Shown here: piece by piece, positions 30,760 to 39,715 of the stretch | Position numbering within the stretch: the first letter of the stretch is position 1 | Layout: every line of letters starts with the position of its first letter | NCBI GenBank assembly: GCA_964628515.1 | Contig: CAZVNZ010000024.1 | Location: 1 to 44,172, forward strand | Source: CAZVNZ01 sp964628515 | GTDB lineage: Bacteria; Bacillota; Clostridia; Christensenellales; Christensenellaceae | Reading direction: 5' to 3' | Length of the DNA stretch: 44,172 nt | Made by a program: the position numbers and the translations under genes | Notes under the pieces: generated by a model | Databases searched by the model: none | Seen by the model: the letters and a program-made list of their open reading frames with translations, nothing else | Told to the model about the DNA's origin: nothing

Positions 30760-33700
30760 AATATCAAAGACAGTTGCATTTAGTGGCTATCGTCCTGAAA
30801 AACTTCCGGATTTTGGCGATGAAACAGCTTTTAGCATCTCAACACTAAAAGCTGATTTGTCTAATGCAATTATACATGCCATTTCCCAAGGATTTGACAC
30901 TTTTTTAGTAGGCATGGCAGAAGGGTTTGATATGTATGCCGCAGAATGTGTGCTTAAGTGTAAAACTAAACACCCAAATATCAAACTAATTTCGGTTGTT
31001 CCTTTTGAAGACAGTCGCAAACAGACGGATAGATACACAAATATTATTAAATATGCCGATGATACTGTTGTATTATCAGATGAATACACACGTGGAAGTT
31101 ATTACACCCGAAATGAATTTATGGTGAACAATTCCTCACGACTAATTTGCTATTATGACGGAAGAGTTGGCGGAACGGAATATACTGTTGATTATGCCAA
31201 TAAAAAGGGTGTAGAGGTAATTAACCTCGCACCAAAGGACATAGAGGTACTAAAAACTTTTGATAATGTTACAGAAATTGTTCGTGATGATTTGGAACGC
31301 ACTATAAAAAAAGACAGCAAAATTTCTATTGCAGCAGCTTGTTTCTCTATTTATGCCTATGACGAGCTAAAGCGCAGACTAAAAAGCGTAAAGGAGCTTC
31401 GCTTTGTTTTTACATCACCTACTTTTACCACCGATAAAATACCAAAGTCCAAAAGAGAATTTTATATACCAAGATTAAGCCGAGAACGTAGCCTATATGG
31501 TACAGAATTTGAAGTAAGACTTCGCAACGAAATGACCCAAAAAGCCATTGCAAAAGAATGTGCCGACTGGATTTTAAAAAAAGTTAAATTCAAATCAAAT
31601 ATTACAACGCAGAACATACCCGGATTTATGAACGTAGAAAACAATGAAAATCGCTTTACATATATGCCACTTAATGGATTCACCACCATTGATATAGGCT
31701 GTGAACGTGGCGACAATGCGTTTAACTTTGTAAACCGTGCAGCACAGAGCAAAAAATACCTCGATATGTTCGACAGCCTTTGGAACAGCAAAGACAGGCT
31801 ACAAGAAGTAACAGAAGAAGTGATTGAAAACATAACGGCGGTTTATAAAGAAAACCCTGCCGAATATGTTTATTTCCTCACGCTTTTTAACATCTTTAAT
31901 GAGTTTTTAGAGGATATTTCTGAGGACGTATTGCCAAATGAAGCTCTCGGCTTTAAAGACAGTCTTATTTGGAATAAGCTATACAACTTCCAAAAAGATG
32001 CCGCTCTTGCTATAATCACAAAGCTTGAAAAATATAACGGTTGTATACTTGCGGATAGTGTCGGCTTAGGTAAAACCTTTACTGCTCTTGCGGTAATAAA
32101 ATATTACGAAAAGCGTAATAAGGACGTGCTTGTGCTATGTCCCAAAAAACTGGGTGACAACTGGAACACCTTTAACGGTAAGTATGTAAATAATCCGCTT
32201 AGAGCAGATAGATTTGATTATACCGTACTCTATCACACCGACCTTGGACGTGAGGACGGCAAGTCAAACGGCATTGCCCTATCCAAAATAGACTGGGCGA
32301 ATTATGGGCTTGTGGTGATTGACGAAAGCCATAATTTCCGCAACGGCGGAGAACTGCGTGGCGAGGATAACGAAAAGGAAAACCGCTATCTAAAGCTACT
32401 CAACAAGGTTATCCGTGCCGGTATACCCACCAAAGTGCTTATGCTGTCAGCAACACCCGTAAACAACAGATTTAACGACCTTAAAAATCAGCTTGCCCTT
32501 GCGTATGAGGGTGAAGCTAAAAACATCGACAGCAAACTAAACACCAACCGTAGCATCACGGAAATTTTTCGCCATGCACAGCGTGTTTTTAACGAATGGA
32601 GCAAACTAAAATCCGAGCTTAGAACCACAGCCACGCTCCAAAAAATGCTTGACTTTGACTTTTTTGAGGTGCTTGACAGTGTTACTATTGCAAGAAGTCG
32701 TAAGCAGATTGAAAAGCACTACGACACAAGGGATGTGGGTACATTCCCCAAAAGAAATAAACCTATTTCAAAGCGCCCACCGCTGACCGACCTTGGCAAT
32801 GCCATTACCTACAACGAGATTTTTGAGCACCTAATGCAACTAAATTTAAGCGTTTACACCCCCACACGCTTTATTTTGGAGAGCAAACATAAAAAATACG
32901 CCGATATTGTATCGGACAAAGACTTGTCCTTTACATTCGGACGAGAACAAGGCATAAGACGGCTTACAAGCATAAACTTAATGAAGCGTATGGAAAGCTC
33001 TGTTTTTGCGTTCAGTCTAACGCTTAGGCGTATTAAAGAGCTTATTGAAAAGACAATAACCACTATTGATGAGTTTGAGAAAGGCATAGCAGCAGGTACT
33101 TTAAACCTAACTGACATCAGTAATATAGAGTCTGACGATTACGATTACGATGACCAAAATACCGACTTTTTTTCAATAGGCAAGAATGTCAAAATTGACT
33201 TAATCGATATTGATTACATAACATGGCGTCGCAAAATGCAAAGCGATATTGAGGTTTTAGAGCTACTCCGTCTTATGATTTCTGACATCACACCGGCACA
33301 CGACAGTAAATTGCAAGAGCTACTCTTAATCATCAAGGATAAAATAAAACACCCAATTAACAACGATAACAAAAAAATAATTGTGTTCACTGCCTTTGCA
33401 GATACAGCCGGGTATCTTTACGATAATATCAGCCCATTTGTAAAAAACACCTTTGGACTTAATACCGCTATGATTACAGGTAGCATTGACGGTAAAACAA
33501 CAATACCCAAGTTAAAGAGTGACCTTAATACGGTACTGACGCTATTTTCCCCTCGCTCAAAAGAAAAGGCGCTCATTATGCCACAAAATACTGATAATAT
33601 TGACGTTTTAATTGCCACCGACTGTATTTCAGAGGGGCAAAATCTCCAAGATTGTGATTACCTTGTTAATTACGATATACATTGGAATCCGGTACGCATT

Positions 33701-34495
33701 ATTCAGCGTTTTGGGCGAATTGACCGTATCGGAAGCCAAAACGACTGTATTCAGCTTGTGAATTTTTGGCCCGACCTTTCCTTAGATGAATACATTAACT
33801 TAAAATCTCGTGTGGAAACACGCATGAAGATTGTGGATATGACCGCCACCGGCGACGATAATATTATAAGTGACGAAGAAAAAGGAGACCTCGAATACCG
33901 TCGCAAACAGCTTGAAAAGCTACAAACAGAAGTGGTGGACTTAGAGGATATTTCCGGCGGTATCTCTATAATGGATTTGGGTTTAAATGAGTTTAGAATG
34001 GACTTGCTTGCCTATATGAAAGATAATCCGGATATCGAAAAAGCGCCCTTTGGCTTGCACAGTATTGTGCATGGGGAAAAAGATGGGGTTATCTTTGTTT
34101 TGAAAAACCTAAACAAAAGCGTAAATATAGAAAGCAAAAATCGGCTACACCCCTTTTATATAGTGTATATGGGTGCGGACGGCAATGTAGTTTCAACTCA
34201 TCTTGAGCCAAAAGCTACCCTTGACACCCTAAGGCTACTCTGTCGTGGCAAAAAAGAACCGGATAAAGCGCTTTGTCGCCTGTTTAACCAACAGACAGAT
34301 GACGGAAAAAATATGAACGAAGTTTCCGGACTGTTGCAAAAGACTATAAACTCCATAGTTAGTGTAAAAGAAGAAAGCGACCTTGACAGCTTTTTTGGTG
34401 GTGACGATATGAGCTTTTTTGGTAGCGACATCAAAGGTCTTGATGATTTTGAACTGATTACTTTTATTGTAGTGAGAGGGGAGCACAATGCTTAA
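30749..34495 (+). CDS. SLOG (DUF1273)-SNF2-family helicase fusion
   Basis: A 1248-aa protein. Residues 5-165 form a DUF1273/SLOG Rossmann-like domain: VAFSGYRPEKLPDFGD, FLVGMAEGFDMYAAE near 53, YTRNEFMVNNSSRLI, and GGTEYTVDYANKKG near 143. Residues about 170-400 look like the degenerate phospholipase-D-like region of restriction helicases; no HKD motif is seen. The helicase has LADSVGLGKTFTAL near 431, VVIDESHNF near 521, LSATPVNNRF near 566, DCISEGQNLQ near 957 and QRFGRIDRIGSQ near 985. SLOG domains bind nucleotide ligands in predicted defence systems. The two domains are usually separate; the join looks natural, with no frameshift. Confidence 0.85.
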   Translation: MGIEISKTVAFSGYRPEKLPDFGDETAFSISTLKADLSNAIIHAISQGFDTFLVGMAEGFDMYAAECVLKCKTKHPNIKLISVVPFEDSRKQTDRYTNIIKYADDTVVLSDEYTRGSYYTRNEFMVNNSSRLICYYDGRVGGTEYTVDYANKKGVEVINLAPKDIEVLKTFDNVTEIVRDDLERTIKKDSKISIAAACFSIYAYDELKRRLKSVKELRFVFTSPTFTTDKIPKSKREFYIPRLSRERSLYGTEFEVRLRNEMTQKAIAKECADWILKKVKFKSNITTQNIPGFMNVENNENRFTYMPLNGFTTIDIGCERGDNAFNFVNRAAQSKKYLDMFDSLWNSKDRLQEVTEEVIENITAVYKENPAEYVYFLTLFNIFNEFLEDISEDVLPNEALGFKDSLIWNKLYNFQKDAALAIITKLEKYNGCILADSVGLGKTFTALAVIKYYEKRNKDVLVLCPKKLGDNWNTFNGKYVNNPLRADRFDYTVLYHTDLGREDGKSNGIALSKIDWANYGLVVIDESHNFRNGGELRGEDNEKENRYLKLLNKVIRAGIPTKVLMLSATPVNNRFNDLKNQLALAYEGEAKNIDSKLNTNRSITEIFRHAQRVFNEWSKLKSELRTTATLQKMLDFDFFEVLDSVTIARSRKQIEKHYDTRDVGTFPKRNKPISKRPPLTDLGNAITYNEIFEHLMQLNLSVYTPTRFILESKHKKYADIVSDKDLSFTFGREQGIRRLTSINLMKRMESSVFAFSLTLRRIKELIEKTITTIDEFEKGIAAGTLNLTDISNIESDDYDYDDQNTDFFSIGKNVKIDLIDIDYITWRRKMQSDIEVLELLRLMISDITPAHDSKLQELLLIIKDKIKHPINNDNKKIIVFTAFADTAGYLYDNISPFVKNTFGLNTAMITGSIDGKTTIPKLKSDLNTVLTLFSPRSKEKALIMPQNTDNIDVLIATDCISEGQNLQDCDYLVNYDIHWNPVRIIQRFGRIDRIGSQNDCIQLVNFWPDLSLDEYINLKSRVETRMKIVDMTATGDDNIISDEEKGDLEYRRKQLEKLQTEVVDLEDISGGISIMDLGLNEFRMDLLAYMKDNPDIEKAPFGLHSIVHGEKDGVIFVLKNLNKSVNIESKNRLHPFYIVYMGADGNVVSTHLEPKATLDTLRLLCRGKKEPDKALCRLFNQQTDDGKNMNEVSGLLQKTINSIVSVKEESDLDSFFGGDDMSFFGSDIKGLDDFELITFIVVRGEHNA

Positions 34496-35111
34496 TTTTC
34501 TTAAATCCACCGAGATTAATATGTTTTTGTCAAAAGAAAAGCTGATAGCTAAGCTGGACTTATCCACTACCCTAAAGGAAAGTTTAAAGAATGACGTAAA
34601 AAGGTTTACCATAACAAATGAGCTATCTCCAAAGAGTATGAACATAAAAACGGGCGAAAATGTTTCTGCGGTGTTTGTGATGGAAGTACAGCTAAAGCAA
34701 AAAGAAGTAGACTATAAGCTAATTGAAGCGATAGCAAAGCAAAACGCCCACAAGCTACTGTTTGTACTGCACTATGAAGACGAAATGCAACTTGCTGTTT
34801 TTTACGGCAAGCTATATCGTGGGCAGTGGGTAAAGCAAAGCGACTTAAATATTGAAATTAATGGCGATACCTTTGATGCTGTTTGGGATAATATTGTCGG
34901 ACAAATTGCACTAACAAAAACTGATACTGTTACTATGCATAGTGATGTTTTGTTAGAAGAACAGCTTGCAAAGCAAGAAGAAATCGCAAAATTGAAGCGT
35001 GAAATTGAACGGCTGGAAAAACAGGCAAGGATTGAGCGGCAACCTAAACGCAAGTTTGAGATTGTGGGTAAGGTTGGGGAATTGAGAGGGGAATTGGAGG
35101 GATTGGAGTGA
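34488..35111 (+). CDS. DUF4391-family protein
   Basis: A 207-aa protein overlapping the helicase gene by 8 bases. The core (LIEAIAKQNAHKLLFVLHYE, then LAVFYGKLYRGQW, near residues 80-115) and the C-terminal coiled coil with KLKREIERLEKQAR fit DUF4391, a family with no known activity that is usually encoded directly after restriction-type helicases. The tight coupling implies complex formation with the SLOG-helicase. The next gene starts inside its stop (GTGA). Confidence 0.75.
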   Translation: MLNFLKSTEINMFLSKEKLIAKLDLSTTLKESLKNDVKRFTITNELSPKSMNIKTGENVSAVFVMEVQLKQKEVDYKLIEAIAKQNAHKLLFVLHYEDEMQLAVFYGKLYRGQWVKQSDLNIEINGDTFDAVWDNIVGQIALTKTDTVTMHSDVLLEEQLAKQEEIAKLKREIERLEKQARIERQPKRKFEIVGKVGELRGELEGLE

Positions 35112-35722
35112 GTTTGCGGCAACGCAAATCCCTAAGATTACAAGGGTATGATTATTCTCAAAATGGAATGTATTTTATAACGATATGTACGAGCAATCGT
35201 GAATGTTTGTTTGGGGATGTCATTGATGGTCAAATGATATTGAATGAATATGGTATAATAGTTGAGAACGAAATATTGAATATCGCAAAACATTACTTGC
35301 ATGTTTTAATCGACATTTTCACAATAATGCCAAATCATATTCATTTGATTATTGTGATATTGGAAACAGAGAGAGGAAATTCGGAATCGATGAATAAAAG
35401 TCCGGGAAATCGGGAACAGGGAAATCAGGAACGGATAAATCCGTTCCCAACGGTTGACATACCCAATATTATAGGAAAATTTAAGGCAGGCGTATCAAGA
35501 AACGTAGGGATCGCATTAATGCGTTTCGCAAATATACATACCACCAAAAAACAATCCGAAAAAATAACGTTGTGGCAAAAATCATACCATGACCATATAA
35601 TTCGTGACGAAAAAGATTATAAACGTATTTACGAATATATACAAAATAACCTTATGCAATGGGAAAATGATTGTAATAACCCATCAAACGAAAAAATTAC
35701 AGGAGTGAAAACAAATGTATAG
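35108..35722 (+). CDS. REP-associated tyrosine transposase (RAYT, Y1/HUH family)
   Basis: A 204-aa protein starting at GTG 35108 inside the previous stop. YSQNGMYFITICTSNRECLF and the HUH motif MPNHIHLIIVI near residue 74 mark the Y1 nuclease fold. WQKSYHDHIIRDEKDYKRIY near 157 carries the catalytic tyrosine region. RAYTs cut and move short palindromes (REPs). Two REP-like palindromes lie inside this very gene, at 35428 and 35508, adding RINPFPT and VGIALMRF. This lengthens the variable loop between the HUH and tyrosine parts. The gene is embedded in a defence operon rather than standing alone. The catalytic motifs look intact. Confidence 0.88.
   Translation: MSLRQRKSLRLQGYDYSQNGMYFITICTSNRECLFGDVIDGQMILNEYGIIVENEILNIAKHYLHVLIDIFTIMPNHIHLIIVILETERGNSESMNKSPGNREQGNQERINPFPTVDIPNIIGKFKAGVSRNVGIALMRFANIHTTKKQSEKITLWQKSYHDHIIRDEKDYKRIYEYIQNNLMQWENDCNNPSNEKITGVKTNV
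35428..35447. repeat. REP-like palindrome, type B, inside the RAYT gene
   Basis: GGAACGGATAAATCCGTTCC: 9-bp arms around AA. The same 20 bases recur at 35903. Translated in frame as ERINPFPT. Confidence 0.85.
35508..35527. repeat. REP-like palindrome, diverged type A, inside the RAYT gene
   Basis: GGATCGCATTAATGCGTTTC keeps the 12-base core CGCATTAATGCG of the type A palindrome, with changes in the outer arms. In frame as GIALMRF. Confidence 0.75.
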
Positions 35723-35784
35723 ATTAAATTTGAATACCACAAACATTATAGGAAAATTTAAGGCAGGAGCATCGAAACCCGTAG

Positions 35785-35804
35785 GGAACGCATTAATGCG
35801 TTCC
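35785..35804. repeat. REP-like palindrome, type A, perfect
   Basis: GGAACGCATTAATGCGTTCC is a perfect 20-base palindrome, identical to the copy inside mod at 37387. A half copy (ATGCGTTCCGAAAACAAATA) follows at 35841-35860. Confidence 0.88.
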
Positions 35805-35902
35805 GAAAACAAATATGCCACCAACATACATTCTGTATTTATGCGTTCCGAAAACAAATATACAGCCAACAAAAAACGGATAACCGGGGAACACGTAAAA
35901 GC

Positions 35903-35922
35903 GGAACGGATAAATCCGTTCC
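35903..35922. repeat. REP-like palindrome, type B
   Basis: GGAACGGATAAATCCGTTCC, identical to 35428-35447, located 35 bases upstream of the mod start. Confidence 0.85.
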
Positions 35923-35957
35923 CAACGAATGAAAAATATTACAGGAGCGAAAAATAA

Positions 35958-37844
35958 ATGGATAAATTAAATATGCACCCCACGAACCTTGTGGACAAAA
36001 ACATAAAAACCATCGCAAAATTATTCCCAAATGCCATTACCGAGGTAATCCGTGACGGTAAAACGGAAATAGCCATTGATTTCGATGTCCTTAAACAAGA
36101 GCTGTCAACCACTATCGTGGAAGGCAACGAAGAACGTTATCAATTTACATGGCCGGACAAGAAAAAATCTGTTCTGCTTGCCAATGCACCCAATTATAAA
36201 ACTCTGCGCCCTTGCAGAGAGGAAAGCGTAAACTTTGATACAACGGAAAATCTCTACATCGAGGGGGATAATCTTGATGTATTAAAGCTGTTGCAGGAAA
36301 CCTATTTGGGCAAGGTGAAAATGATATACATTGACCCACCCTACAACACCGGCAAGGACTTTGTGTACGCCGACGATTTTAAGCAGAGCGTAGACGAGTA
36401 TATGGACTTAACCGAGCAATACGACGAGGAGGGCAACCGCCTTTTCACAAACAGCGAAACCAACGGCCGCTACCACACCGATTGGTTGAATATGATATAC
36501 CCCCGACTGCGTTTGGCTAAGGATTTGCTGAAAGATGACGGTGTTATTTTTATTTCTATTGATGATAATGAGGTTGAAAATCTGAAAAAGGTTTGCAATG
36601 AGGTTTTTGGGGCTTGGAATTTTGTGGCATGTATTGTTTGGCAAAGAAATTATGCACCAATAAGTTTAAAAAAATATTTTTCTGAAAGTCATGAATTTTT
36701 ACTTTGTTATGCCAAGAAAAAGGAATTGTCAAAAATAAACTTACTTCCAAGAACTGATAAGCAAAATAAGGATTACAAAAATCCCGACAATGATTCGAGA
36801 GGTGTTTGGAAAGTCGGCAACTTAACGGTTGGTCCTGCTGTAGAAAAACAAGTTTATGAAATTGTAGGACCTACAGGTAAAAGCTTTTTTCCGCCAAAAG
36901 GGTACTGTTGGAGATTTAGACAAGAAAAATTGGAAGAAATGAGAAACGATAACAGGATTTGGTTTGGAGAAAATGGGGAAAACTCACCAGTACCAAAACT
37001 GTTTTTAAGTGAAGTGCAAGATGGTGTAACTCCTATGACATTGTGGACTTTCCAAGAAGCAGGTCATAATCAAGATGCTACAAGAGAAGTTAGAGGTATG
37101 TTTGACGAAGCAGTATTTACAAGTCCAAAACCATTAAAGTACATGAAAAGAATTTTGCATTTGGGTATGGATAATAACGACCTAATCCTCGACTTCTTCT
37201 CAGGCTCCGCCACCACCGCCCACGCCGTGATGCAGTTAAACGCCGAGGACGGTGGCAATCGCAAATTCATCATGGTGCAACTTCCCGAAGCAATCAACGA
37301 AAAACACGAAGCCTGCAAGGCAGGATATCGCACAATATGCGACATCGGCAAGGAACGTATCCGCCGTGCCGGCAAACAAATCGTAGGGAACGCATTAATG
37401 CGTTCCGATAACCAACCAAACAAATTAGACATCGGCTTTCGTGTTTTAAAATGCGACAGCACCAATATGAAAGATGTATATTATTACCCCGAAGATGTTA
37501 AGCAACAACAAATAGATATGTTTGTCAGCAATATCAAGAAAGATAGAACTCCCGAGGACTTGCTGTTTCAAGTTATGCTTGATTTGGGCGTGTTCCTCTC
37601 CAATAAAATCGAGGTTGAAACCATAGACGGCAAAAAGGTTTTTGTTGTAGAGCAAGGAGGTATGCCATATCTAATCGCCTGCTTTGATGAAAAGGTTACA
37701 AGCGAAGTAGTAACAACCATTGCCAAGCGCAAGCCATATTATGCGGTGTTTAGAGATAGCAGTATGGAAAACGACAGCTTGATGACAAGCTTTGAGCAGA
37801 TTTTTGAGGCTTATAGTAAGGGGACTATTAGGAGGGTGATATAA
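35958..37844 (+). CDS. mod: Type III restriction-modification methyltransferase (Mod)
   Basis: A 628-aa beta-class adenine-N6 methyltransferase. The catalytic motif IDPPYNTGKDFVYADDF is near residue 126, and the AdoMet-binding motif LDFFSGSATTAHAVMQLN is near 411, in the DPPY-first order of this class. The target-recognition region lies between them (about 215-400). Mod methylates one strand of a short asymmetric site and gives the Res partner its specificity. The recognition region has distinctly more A/T-ending codons than the flanks, suggesting exchange. At residues 475-483 the REP palindrome adds IVGNALMRSDNQ in frame, in a loop before LDIGFRVLKCDS. ATG 35958 follows AGGAG. Confidence 0.93.
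   Translation: MDKLNMHPTNLVDKNIKTIAKLFPNAITEVIRDGKTEIAIDFDVLKQELSTTIVEGNEERYQFTWPDKKKSVLLANAPNYKTLRPCREESVNFDTTENLYIEGDNLDVLKLLQETYLGKVKMIYIDPPYNTGKDFVYADDFKQSVDEYMDLTEQYDEEGNRLFTNSETNGRYHTDWLNMIYPRLRLAKDLLKDDGVIFISIDDNEVENLKKVCNEVFGAWNFVACIVWQRNYAPISLKKYFSESHEFLLCYAKKKELSKINLLPRTDKQNKDYKNPDNDSRGVWKVGNLTVGPAVEKQVYEIVGPTGKSFFPPKGYCWRFRQEKLEEMRNDNRIWFGENGENSPVPKLFLSEVQDGVTPMTLWTFQEAGHNQDATREVRGMFDEAVFTSPKPLKYMKRILHLGMDNNDLILDFFSGSATTAHAVMQLNAEDGGNRKFIMVQLPEAINEKHEACKAGYRTICDIGKERIRRAGKQIVGNALMRSDNQPNKLDIGFRVLKCDSTNMKDVYYYPEDVKQQQIDMFVSNIKKDRTPEDLLFQVMLDLGVFLSNKIEVETIDGKKVFVVEQGGMPYLIACFDEKVTSEVVTTIAKRKPYYAVFRDSSMENDSLMTSFEQIFEAYSKGTIRRVI
37387..37406. repeat. REP-like palindrome, type A, inside mod
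   Basis: GGAACGCATTAATGCGTTCC, identical to 35785-35804, and flanked by the same bases (CGTAG before, GA after). It is read in frame without disturbing mod, encoding GNALMRS. Confidence 0.88.
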
Positions 37845-37846
37845 GG

Positions 37847-38941
37847 ATGAATGAGAAAAAATACAAGAAGTTATGGATTGTTACAGTTATTGTACTTTTT
37901 ATTGCAATAACCCCTTTAGCTTATTTAGGTGCTAATATGATATTAAACTCATTAATACTTCATAAAATAGCAACAACAAATGATTATACTAACTTTTGGG
38001 GTGGAATTATTGGTTCTATAATAGGTGGTTTAATAGCTTTTGCAGTGTTATTTGTAACTATAAGAAATAACAACAAAAAACAAAAAGAGCAAATCGAATT
38101 GCAAAATTCTATGCAAACAAAAGATGCTAATTTAAAGATTGCATTAAAGACTGAAGACAATCTAAACAGAAAAATGGAAGTGGAAAGAAAAATCATAAGT
38201 GAAGCATATAATAATCTCGAAAAATTTGTATATATGTCAATGAAAATAACCCCAAGCTATAACGATTATAATGAAATGAAAAATAACCTTATTAATTTGC
38301 ACGGAAATTTTTCATCGTCAGTAAATTTAATTAGGTTTAATTCGGAAATATTTTATGATAAATCCAAATGTGAGGGCTGTGAATCGTGTAATTTAAAAAC
38401 ATATGGTTTATTAGTTAAGGATGCAATGACAATACAAAAAGAAATTACCGAAATAGAAAAAGAATGTAATAGTGTTATTTCTTATTTTGAAACAATGTTA
38501 AACTTATCGTCTGAATGTAGTAGACTAATTGAGCCTAAGAAAAAATTGGAAGAATACAATACTAACTATAACCGGTTGATAGAAATAAAAAATATGTTGC
38601 TTCATAATCCAATCACACCTGAAGATATTCCACTTATTAAGGAAATTACTAATTTGCATTATAAATTGGATGAAAATATAAAGCAAATATCATTGCTTGA
38701 TGTTCAAATAGATGATATGTTGAAACTTATTAGGGAAAACAATACGTTAGCTCGCACAAAAGCTAACGAAATATATGTAAATCAAAAAGGCAAGTTTGCT
38801 ACTTGCATATACAAATATTTCGATAGCTATAATATATACATACAAGAATGTGTCTACTCCATAGAGCAAAAAGGCAAAAAGAGAAATTACAAATGTGCAA
38901 AACTTGATTTTGAGAAAAACCATGGTGTAGGAGGGTTATAA
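37847..38941 (+). CDS. Two-span membrane protein with coiled coil, unknown
   Basis: A 364-aa protein starting 2 bases after mod. Two hydrophobic segments are seen at about residues 8-35 (LWIVTVIVLFIAITPLAYLG) and 50-70 (GGIIGSIIGGLIAFAVLF). They are followed by a long charged coiled coil (about 75-330). A cysteine cluster CEGCESCNLK sits near residue 171. No known family is recognised with confidence. The codons are more A/T-rich than in mod and res, so it was probably acquired separately. Membrane-plus-coiled-coil proteins are common effectors in abortive defence, but no such activity is shown here. Confidence 0.65.
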   Translation: MNEKKYKKLWIVTVIVLFIAITPLAYLGANMILNSLILHKIATTNDYTNFWGGIIGSIIGGLIAFAVLFVTIRNNNKKQKEQIELQNSMQTKDANLKIALKTEDNLNRKMEVERKIISEAYNNLEKFVYMSMKITPSYNDYNEMKNNLINLHGNFSSSVNLIRFNSEIFYDKSKCEGCESCNLKTYGLLVKDAMTIQKEITEIEKECNSVISYFETMLNLSSECSRLIEPKKKLEEYNTNYNRLIEIKNMLLHNPITPEDIPLIKEITNLHYKLDENIKQISLLDVQIDDMLKLIRENNTLARTKANEIYVNQKGKFATCIYKYFDSYNIYIQECVYSIEQKGKKRNYKCAKLDFEKNHGVGGL

Positions 38942-38946
38942 AATAA

Positions 38947-39630
38947 ATGAATATTAAAGATTTTACTACACAATATTGGAATCATTATTTGATGCTTGAA
39001 AAAGAATTCTTATCAACAACAAATTATGTAGCAATAGATAAATGGAATGAAGATACTTATTCAATAGAATATGCAAAACTATTTCTTTCAATTTGCAGTG
39101 AAATTGATGTTGTTTGTAAAGAGTATTGTAAATTCATAAATGATAGCGAAAAACCATCGAAAATCACTGAATATTCCAAAATTATTCTTAAGCATAAAAA
39201 CAGTATAGCTTCGCAAGAAGTAAGTATAATTAATTCAGAAATGAGCACAAAACCTTGGGAAAATTGGGACATAAGACAACCTATATGGTGGAAATTACAT
39301 AATAAAGTAAAACACCAAAGAACAGATGTTTTAAATATCGGTTCAGATAAAAACTCTATATGTATTACTGAAGATGACCCAAATTACAAGAAATATTCTG
39401 AACATATTAATGTTCCTTACTATAAATTTTCTTGTCAAGGAAATGTGATCGAATCTTTAGGTGGATTGTGTATTCTATGTATGGAGTTTTATTATGATTT
39501 AGTTGAATCTGACCATGATTGTAAATTGGATATTTTACCTGAAAATAAATCAAAGTTATTTTTGTTTAATGGGAGAGAAAGCAAATATATATATCCTTCA
39601 GATTTATATATGGTAGTAACTGATGTATAA
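38947..39630 (+). CDS. Hypothetical protein with a HEPN-like motif
   Basis: A 227-aa soluble protein 5 bases after the previous stop. It is mainly helical. The segment PIWWKLHNKVKHQRTDVL near residue 115 and the later helix ESLGGLCILCMEFYYDLV resemble uncharacterised HEPN-like proteins that share WW-x-x-YN-x-VKH-x-R followed by a leucine-rich helix (ALAGLFVLLLYL). In true HEPN RNases, R-x4-6-H is catalytic; here the closest match is in the same helix but the spacing is different. The functional call is therefore weak. It is inserted between mod and res. Confidence 0.5.
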   Translation: MNIKDFTTQYWNHYLMLEKEFLSTTNYVAIDKWNEDTYSIEYAKLFLSICSEIDVVCKEYCKFINDSEKPSKITEYSKIILKHKNSIASQEVSIINSEMSTKPWENWDIRQPIWWKLHNKVKHQRTDVLNIGSDKNSICITEDDPNYKKYSEHINVPYYKFSCQGNVIESLGGLCILCMEFYYDLVESDHDCKLDILPENKSKLFLFNGRESKYIYPSDLYMVVTDV

Positions 39631-39715
39631 TACGAATTTATAAATTTGCCACTAATCAAAGTGATTACAAATAAATAGCTTTTGGTTTTTTTGAAGAATA
39701 TAAGGGGAAATTTTT

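Larger units (their letters stand above)
35715..35957 (+). pseudogene. Chimeric duplicated ORF (mod start joined to RAYT segment)
   Basis: An 80-codon frame with a ribosome site (CAGGAG). It begins MYRLNLNTTNIIGKFKAGAS. The first nine or so codons resemble the mod start (MDKLNMHPTN), and the next 20 match the RAYT segment NIIGKFKAGVSRNVG; the rest is REP-derived repeats (NALMRSENKYATN, FMRSENKYTAN, ERINPFPT). It therefore looks like a by-product of tandem duplication between RAYT and mod rather than a selected gene. Expression is possible. Confidence 0.7.

Noticed and set aside
35428..35922. Clustered palindromes considered as a CRISPR array
   Set aside because: Repeats are short, irregularly spaced, of two types and partly inside genes; there are no uniform spacers or cas genes.
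38947..39630. Definite HEPN ribonuclease
   Set aside because: The R-x4-6-H catalytic spacing is not clearly present; only a family-like motif is seen, so it is kept as a weak suggestion.
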